Part shown: piece after piece, positions 47,601-57,177 of the stretch | How the letters are laid out: every line of letters begins with the position of its first letter | Position numbering within the stretch: position 1 is the stretch's first letter | The notes under the pieces: generated by a model | What the model was told of the DNA's origin: nothing | The model's database searches: none | Seen by the model: the letters and a program-made list of their open reading frames with translations, nothing else | Program-made: the position numbers and the translations under genes | Assembly (NCBI GenBank): GCA_018857735.1 | Contig: JABMCL010000460.1 | Location: forward strand, 922,501-986,500 | Length of the DNA: 64,000 bases | Direction: 5' to 3' | From: Alviniconcha marisindica | Taxonomy: Eukaryota; Mollusca; Gastropoda; Provannidae

Positions 47601-50600
47601 ATCTAAGACCACTCTGAGACACCAATTTGCACCGACAGCCTGCAAAGACATAACAGCTCGATCTAAGACCACTTTGAGACACTGATTTGCGCAAACAGCC
47701 TGCACAAACAGTGACAGCTAGATCTAAGACCACTCTGAGACACTGATCTGCACCAACAGCCTGAAGAGACGGTGGCAGTTAGATCTAAGACCACTTTAAG
47801 ACACTGATTTGCGCAAACAGCCTGCACAAACAGTGACAGCTAGATCTAAGACCACTCTGAGACACTGATCTGCACCAACAGCCTGAAGAGACGGTGGCAG
47901 CTAGATCTAAGACCACTCTGAGACACTGATCTGCGCCACAGCCTGGAGAGACGGTGGCAGCTAGATCTAAGACCACTCTGAGACACCGCTTTGCACCAAC
48001 AGCCTGGGGAGACTGTTGCAGCAAGATCTAAGACCACTTAGAGACGCCTTACCCTGCAGCTTGTGATGATGGTAGTTGTAGGTGAGAGGGATGGACTCCA
48101 CAGGGAGGCACACTTTCTTTCTGGTTGGTCCATCCTCCTGGTCATCCGCAGAGTGGTCAGGGTCCAGACCCAAATAGTGAACCTTCTCGTAGATGTTCAG
48201 GTATCTGTAACATTGTCAAGCATGATTGGTCATGCAGTGGGGTGTGCCTGCAGAACTGAGAACTAGAATGCAATACAACACAGTAATCCTTCATTAATCC
48301 CTAAAAAGGAAATTTGCCTGTCTACCTTTGAGTCTAATACTGAATAAAAACAAGTAAATAAAAAGTAAGCAAGTACTTAAACAGTTTCACTCTAGTCAAA
48401 GCATGAAGCATGACAGTCAAGAGCCAAGCAAACAAAGCATAACCTCACGGGGTTGTGGGTTGTTTTGGTGGGACTGTGCTCTATGTGTGTACAGAATATC
48501 ATATTTAGGTTAATATGGACCATGTGAGCACTCAAGAGAGTTGATGAGCGCATGGTAAATGTACATTATTATTATTTTATTGTTACAGGAAAATGCCTCA
48601 TTGCCTCCCCTGAGTACTCAATAGAGGAAGCAAGCATAGCCCCCCCCCCTTTTTTTTTTACAAATTATATGAAATATATCAATTCTGCTGGAAGAAAGAC
48701 AAAATACTAAATCATAAATTCAAAGTCCTCCTTTTGAAAGCAATCACATAGGTGTTTAGTTTTATGCAGACATTTCATGGTGTTTTGTGTACATCAACAT
48801 CAAGGTTATAAGCATACAAGTTGTTTTTAATACAAGTCCTGGAATGAGGTTAGTCAACAAACAGCCAAGCAAACACTTCCAACACCGCAGATGTGCATTA
48901 TTTCTGTTTTGTTTTTCGGGTCAGGATCAGATTCTGATGTTAAATCTACATCAGGGTACATCATCACACAATAAAATCATGATGTCATTATTAATATCAG
49001 TAAAATTAACAACAGCAATCATAAACATGAAACTCCACAAACCTAAAGTAGATGTACTTGAGGGCTTGTGAACCATTGGTACATGCCACTGGCACCTTGA
49101 ACTCCTCCTGGATGTCCTCCCACAGGAGATCATTGTTTACCTGCACACAGGCAATTGTAAAACAGGGTTGAAGTGGGGGCATCATGATCAGTGATAATGT
49201 TAAATCGTAAGTATCAAGGTTCAATCCGGAGTTACAAAAGCATACAAAATACAGCCAGTGCTGGCAGAATCCTCTCCTGAGCCACCATCACCACAGATCA
49301 CTTGGCTGTGAAAGTTACATTTGAAAACATAAGCTCTGAATCAGTGAATAGCACACTGGTAAGGACACACTGCACATGAAAATAAAATACAAACGTGTCT
49401 GAACATTCTAGCCTATCTGTCCTTATCCTAATCAGCAAACCTCTGACCGCAAGATCACAAATCAAAAATGCTGGATAGAAGGACAGGCAGACACACTGAT
49501 TCCACTAACCCCCCCGGTTGACAGGGGGTATAAACAGTTTTAAACGAGACAAAAATCACCTGAAGAAAAAGTGGGACAGACACATGGTTAGAAGACAGCT
49601 CGGCCGTTGTGACTCTAATGAGCTACAAAAGAGGCACAAAACTACAACACGTACAAGAACAGGACATGAAGAGACACCAACCTGACTCGTTTTTAAAAAG
49701 TTTTACTACACGATACAATGATGGACGACAACTGACAGCGCTAGTTAGAAAGAGGGCCATTTCAGCTGCGAGGGTTTGCAGACCACACTTATATATATAT
49801 ATAATTATTCTGTTGTTAACCAGTCCCAGGAACTACAACACCCATCCTGTTCATCACGTAATTAGAGCAATACCCTCAGAGTCCAACACACATTCCTGAA
49901 GCTGGTAAATAAATCCCTGCTGTGTGATCTCAGCCTTCCCATTAAGCCCAGAGCACTTGGCAGTGCCAGGTCAAGGCAGGAGCCAGACATGACCAAAAAA
50001 TACAGATGTCAAGACGGAAGACCCATGATCATCTCACCTGCACTCCTAAATTATTTCTGACCACTTGGCTATGGAAGCCAGTTGAAAGTACAGTATTACA
50101 CAGTGGAACCCTGTAATCTGGATGATGCCACTAAACTGAGTAATCCTGAAACCTCAGTATCTGGATATAATTCCAACAAGTCTTTTGTTTGCTTATTTCA
50201 GTTATTTATTTGAAATGCTGTAACACAAAAACTATTCAAAAATATACTGCAGCTTATTATACTAAATGACTGATGTTAGATCCAACTGGTGCTCCTATTG
50301 AAACTTTGGAGAGAGAAAAAAAAAAGGGGGGGGGGGGGGTACACAAAGTAAATGCAATAACAACAAAAACTAGATACTCTATTTAAATTTTAATGATCCA
50401 CCTCAAACACTTTGTAATCCACACACATTCACTGGGACTGAATACTATCTGTCACAGTTGATCCCCAAACTAAATCCTGCCCTGCAAATTGCCAGCCAGA
50501 TTCAATTTATCACTGCTGGAGTGCTGGAGAATAATCAATAACTTTGTACAGCAAGGGTTTTTGTGTGCTGTGCCTGTGTCATTCGAAACTAAACAAAATA

Positions 50601-53600
50601 ACTAAGCTGACACAGTGGCAGCTGACAATTACTGAATTGGACTGGGCACAGCTACTGAGCTAGCCAATGTATTCTGTAGCATAAAATATAAATATTCATG
50701 AAATGGAATCATTTTATACTGTCGGTCCCCCAGCTCCCAGACAAGGGGCCTGAGCTGAGACCTGGACTGTGGACATGTCTCACTCTCACACTGGGACAGT
50801 TTCTGAAGTATTTTTTATAACCATACGACAATTTCTTTTGCACTGATGCAAGTTCCCCCATCACATTACAATTTACATTCAAATCTCCAAGACGAGGAAG
50901 CTGGCATACTGCTGAAGATCCAATCAAGAGAATTTGCTTCAGAAACCCTAATGAAGGTACATGAAACCACTTGAAAAAACAAGCAGCATTATCACTGTAA
51001 CAAATCAAACCATTATAAATATGACTATGATACTGTGAGTGTGACTGACACAAACCAGCACCATACCATCTTCAAATAAGGTCATAATCACACTCCACAT
51101 GCTGAACAACTAATTATACTATCAGTATCACCAGCATCATGTAAGAATTTCAATGTTTTTGTCATTTTCAATTTCAAAGATTACAATAATACAACTGCAA
51201 ATATTACTCTTTACAAGCTGTCTCAAAAGTAAAATTCCTGGATTGAATAAGAAATCAAATGTGCAGCAAAAACTAAATAAAACAAGCAAACTGGGACCTT
51301 TTTTGGCTAATGACTAATGTCACTGATTGGTGACTGGTGACCTGGTTGAAGTACACTGCAGAATGGTCGTTAGTTTTACACTGTAGAATGCAAGGTCTAG
51401 TGTCAGCATACAGTGTAACTCAACCCTCATGTGACCCTTCACGGTTTACATGGCATTAGACACTGACCACGAATAATGCACAGTAGTAACAAACATACCC
51501 AGTCTGTCCTCTTTTGTTTGGGGCAGAACAGGAATGATGATCAACTGCTTGAAGTCAGAAAGAATCTACTGCTCTTTCAATTTCATCCAGGACACCCGGA
51601 TGAACAGGTAACACCAAGAGGTGAACAAACACACTGCGTGACGTTTGTAATCTATTATTCCTTGCTTCACCTTAGCTCCTTTGTTGCTCTTAGTCTTAGT
51701 GTTACACCTGAACAGGGTGCTGCCAAGTCTGGGTCTGGCCAACAGTGAGAGTATGTGAGGCCAACTCCACAGCCAAAAAACCACAGGCATCTCACACATA
51801 GTCCATGCATTTTTTTAAACAGAGCAAACCCTGTCAGTACTATTCCCATATGTGTGCACAGCTACTGCTGCAACACTTACCACACTGACACTTTACTTGA
51901 AATACTTGGTTGTGACAATAAACAGGCAAATGCCTCTAAATCAGCAAACTTTGCCATTTCTGTTGACATAAACATAATCTCAGTAATCTTGTTTGACTTT
52001 CTGAGTTTTCACTGAACAGTAAATAGAGCCTGTTCCGGTACTAGTGGTAGACTGACACAAAACTCTATGTATGAAGTTCTCATCATTCCTGAGAACAATG
52101 AAATGGGCAAATATATAAAATGTCAGCTAATAAACAATGTCACCCTTTCATGACAATTCCCTTCTTGTAAGTTATAGTGTAAATACTGCAGTTTGGCAGT
52201 GATCAAATCACATGCTGACCACAAACAGCTGAAGTTCCAGTGGCTTAGCTCAAAACAAGATTCTATCTCATCTGTCAGTCCTGTCAAATTTATCAAGTTT
52301 ATAGCTTTAGGCTCACAGCCACAACAGGCAGCGCTAATCAAAGCTAGCCATCCAGCCAATGGACCTGACAGTGACCAGCTGGGTCTTTTTCCTACTGCAT
52401 GCATTTTGCATTTTTTTCCAGTGCCTGTGGTTCCAAACTCCTACCTTTCTCATCTCAAGACTTCAGCTGTACAAGGCTTGATCATCTCAAGACTTCAGCT
52501 GTACAAGGCTTGATCATCTCAAGACTTCAGCTGTACAAGGCTTGATCATCTCAAGACTTCAGCTGTACAAGGCTTTGATTTGAAGTGTCCAAGAATGAGA
52601 ACCTCACAGTCACACTCACAGCAATAATGGGTCAAGCTGATTCAAAAGCGCTGTCACCTTAACTCTCACTTTCAGTCATTTTTTTCTGCTTAACATTTGT
52701 TGTTGTTGTTGCTTTTTGGAAGGGGATATTAACAATTATTTTAAATACAACACTTGTTCACTCTCAGCATCTGTGTCTGTGTAACAAAGTGTTTGCACTT
52801 AAAAGTACACTGAAATTATGCTGGCACAGACTTCCACAACAGTCTTGAAGGTTGTGTGTAGGTCAGCAGAGGGTGCCTCCATGGAAGACCATTCCACTAC
52901 CTGTTGGCCATGAAGCTGCCCAGAAGGGAAAGAAAAAGAGTGCAGAAGGGCCTCTGGGAGTGGAAAAGCTAGTCTGACTGACCCCAGGAAGGGAGGTGGC
53001 CTCACTGTCATTAGCACTTAACAGACAAGGACTGCTCAACTGGAGTCAGCTGAACAAGAGCATTCACTTGGCACAGAAAGGTTGCCCTTGTGTACCATAC
53101 AGTCATACTGGTTAAACAAAACAAAAAACAGCTTTTCAACACTAGTACCATACGGGGAAATCCAACTTGATGGGAAAGAAGTCTACAACTAAAAATGCTT
53201 CAGATGAGTAACTGTCAAAATGACCCAATGGCAGATGTCTGAAAAGAAGAAACTGGTTTTCATACAGCACTGTCATCTCTATGATGTCATACGTGTAACT
53301 TTGACACATTCCACGAGTGATGTGTATGGTTCCCTGAGGGCCAAACAAACTAGCCCAAGTATCTACAGGTCTTTCATATGCCCAATTTCTTTTTTTCCCC
53401 TAACACAGCACTAACCCACCTGCCACCCTTTGGTATGATAAAATCAGCCGTAAAAAATAAATCATTAAAAGTTCTGGGGAAAAAAGTAATAATAATAATT
53501 AATATTATCAACAGATCATACAAGTCTAGAATACCTGTAAGCAATGTATGTGAACAGAGTAATTTGTTCTCATCTTTACCACAACACTTTTGCCTTTCTT

Positions 53601-56600
53601 TCTTTTTTTTAACTTTACTGGTGAGAGAAAATCATCTGCTCAGATTTCCACAACCAGCCCTGTGGCCTGTGACTCATGTCAGTGCTTAACAATGAAGGTA
53701 CTGTTCTTTTCTTCTCTGATGCCCTGGTCTGTTCTTTCAATTTTCATGCCTTGATCGGACAGCAGGTCTTTCAAAGCTGAATTATTGATTACTCTAACAA
53801 TCGTGCTGATCATGACATCAGGACCTAGGTGCACATTCTCTGTAATTTTGGTAATGAAGCAACTTCCAGTTCCAGTCTTTTCTAACATGTTAAGATCACT
53901 TTTAGTCCCAGTCCTTGCTGTGCGTTTTCTAACAAGTGGAGTGGAGGTGGCTTTGGTGGCAGGGATCCCAAACCAGGCTGCATCTTGCACATTTCCAGTG
54001 TTTAGTCTACATAGTACTGGGGAGACTTTGGCTGCCTGCCTGCACTATTTGAGGCAAAATCTGAGGCTCCTGCACAAGAAGCCAAAGCTGAAGGTAGAAG
54101 TGACTAGAAGTAGAACAGACTTTCCTTGTAATGTTCCCCACCTGTGTTGATACAGGTCTCCCAGTCACTTGTATTCAGTTTCTAGTATTTCTACAGTGGC
54201 AACATCTTCACAAAGGTTGCAGCTGATCTGCTGGAAAATGTGGATGTCCAGCAAGTAACACTAAAAGTGGACATTAATTGTCTGTCATACTGAAGCAACT
54301 GACCCAGGTGTTTATGCACTGGTCCAGCTCTGCAAGGTCTGACTGTACAACATAAGTCTTGCTGGAAGTGGTGACTGATGGGGTAGAACCAGACCAGCAG
54401 GCAGTCACCTGCCTATAGTTGGTACAGTTGCACCAGAGACATCACATCATCTGGCACTGGCAGATCATTCACCAGGCAGAAAAAAAGAGACCTAAGAATG
54501 TGCCCTGTGGGATGCAATAGTCTGCCGACAGTGATGCATCATGAGATTCCTTGCCACAGACTTCAATACAACCCTCATACATTATACATACTGGTATGGT
54601 CATAAATCTGACTTTTGGCAAAGAAGGTCTAGACAGAAAACCACAGTTAAAGATTTCCCATGATCAGTGTAAATCTCTAGCTGCTGAGGTTGTGTGCCAG
54701 TATGAAGTGTATAAATTATGTTATTGTTACATAAAAATTACAGTTAAAGCTTTCAAAAGTCAAGCATGGCTATATTTGTTTACTCACTAGCACTGAAGTT
54801 CTTGCACAGCTTACACTGTTACAAGTCAGAAGTGCTAGCTGTAGAATGAGAACAAGCTTGGTCTGCAAAACACCATGACTTCTGGTTTGGGTTTGTGAGA
54901 ATTCAATTAATTTAGATTTGTCAGACCAATACCTATACTGCTATAGATGTAACACCAGCAGCAAGCCACTGACAACAGAAGTTATCAGAACATCCACTGC
55001 ACATCACCCCAAATGCATGAGGGGAGATCATGGTATTCCAGCTTTTCATCAGTCTGGAGGACCATTTGTGGACACCAGCATTCGCTGCTGAAGAATCTTG
55101 AGTGTCTATAAATACACAAGTTATCAGCGAAGAAGTATCTCTAGAGATCAACTGGACTTCTAGACTATGAATGCTGATTAATGTGCCTCAGTGCTAACTG
55201 GTGAACATTCCTTAGGAATCAGTATCATATCAGAGAGCTACTATCACTATCAGCATCACTGTACAATGTGTACCACTATCAGTTTTTTGGAACTCATCTG
55301 GTGTTGTTGACAGTAAGCACCGATATTCACCTATTTTTCTATGGCACTTTGTGACACGCTTTCTCAGTGTGGAATTTGAAGTTGGGTTATGCTCAGGAAG
55401 TTGTGGTGATAGAGGGTTGGAAAAAGTGTCACCATGAAGGCCCAATAAAACTGATTAACAAGGAATGAGGACACCAGTGAGGATGCCAGTTCCAGGTTTA
55501 GCATGCAAAAGCACCAATCTCAGCAGTGGACCTTTAAACCAAGGGTGGCAATGCTGCCCTGCTTAGACAGTCTGCACTGGCCCCAGAACACTTTTGTGTT
55601 ATTGATGAGGTCCTCTCCTATGGTGTTTCTCAGATAATTATATTAAGCTTCAACTAGTTGAAGAATGTTAAGCTTCAACTAGTTGAAGAATTTTTCTTGC
55701 ACAGTTTTTGGATGAAATGTAGTGTGTCCCACTTATATAAGACATAAGTACTTTACACTCTTCTGTCAAAAGTGAAATCTGAGGTAATATTTTCCTCTTG
55801 GTGATTTTATTTCAAATGGATGGTCCTGGGTAGAGCTCTGTCTGTGTGACTGTGTTTGCCATCAGTCTGATCAAAATTTTCAACATTTTACAAATTATAT
55901 GCATGTCTACAATTACAGCTTTAGTTTATACCTTGTGCAGTTTTCAAACTATGGTTGGCTCATTCAAAAAACATGCTCCTGTATTTGTACTCAGCTAATT
56001 AACTTAGCATTTACTGATTTAGGTATTAGGCTCAAGTGGAGCCTTTAATTTTGGCCCAACATCAATGTTCACATTAACTGTATTATATTATTAGCACAAC
56101 TTTGCACTGAAGTTGGACAACATATATATTGTATTGCTAACAATGCACTCATACTAGACATAGTCACTGATTTGTGGTTACTTTTAGTTTTATGAGCATA
56201 AGAACTAAGTGAAGCAACGCTTGCAAATTATATATTCTTTGATGCTCTGTTTCCATTTCCAGCTACCGTTTGTGTTCAGAACAATGAAAGGGTCTGATGA
56301 AGATGAAGATGACCAAGAGTTTGAAGATGCTGACATGTATACAAGACAGAAAATTATCAATACCATCAATGAACCCTCAGAATCGGAAGAAGTACCTGAC
56401 CACAATTTAAAACACCACATGAATTAGTGCCATCACCAGTGACAGGCAGCCAATGTCCAACTTGAAACCAGCCTTTTGCTGCCTGATTTTGTTTTCCATG
56501 TTTCACAATGACATTAACACTGATATGTAACAAAAAAATAACTAAAGTACTGAATGCAGTTACTCCACAGAAGAAGAAAAAATCCACAGCAGTCTCTATT

Positions 56601-57127
56601 CCCTTCATCTCAAATCACAATATTTAATTAGTATAAGTTCTTCCACCAAAGACAATCCCTGTTTCCTGAACATACCAGCAGACCAGAATCGATAGTGAAC
56701 AAGGTCACAATGTTAGTGAATATATGAACAAACAAACAAAAATGTATGTGTGTACTCAGAAAAATCAAGAACCTCTGCTTGTTGGTGCCAGCTTATTTTT
56801 AAATCACCATCACCCATGACACACAATTTCCTTCAGGCAGGATTTCAATAATCTTACCCCTTGTAAACAGTAATATGAAGTTCTGATTTACAAACTCCCA
56901 TGGTGTAACTGTATAAAAAAAACTGTTTTACTAAGATTAGTATAAGTATAACAGTAAGAAGCTTTGTAAAAGAAAGGAAAAAAATACATTAGCCATCTTA
57001 AAACACATTTTGTCAATGTGCAGCAGAGACCAAAATTTAAATTAAAAAAGGACCCAATGTGGCCCCACCCTCAACTAACTTATGTTTTTAACACTCCTCG
57101 TAAATGAACTTTATATTTTGGTGTGTG

Positions 57128-57177
<50 letters not shown>

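Noticed and set aside
50096..50170. Pogo-like terminal sequence 'cagtggaaccctgtaatctg'
   Set aside because: Only one end is visible and no matching inverted partner was found.
53679..53990. 103-codon minus-strand frame in intron 2
   Set aside because: Composition is not unreasonable, but it shows no ARID2 similarity, no clear splice sites in phase and no recognised domain. Kept as unsupported.
56209..56427. Plus-strand frame with an acidic stretch ([16 protein letters not shown]) behind a possible acceptor
   Set aside because: Could be a transposase or host exon fragment, but there is no partner exon and no recognised domain.
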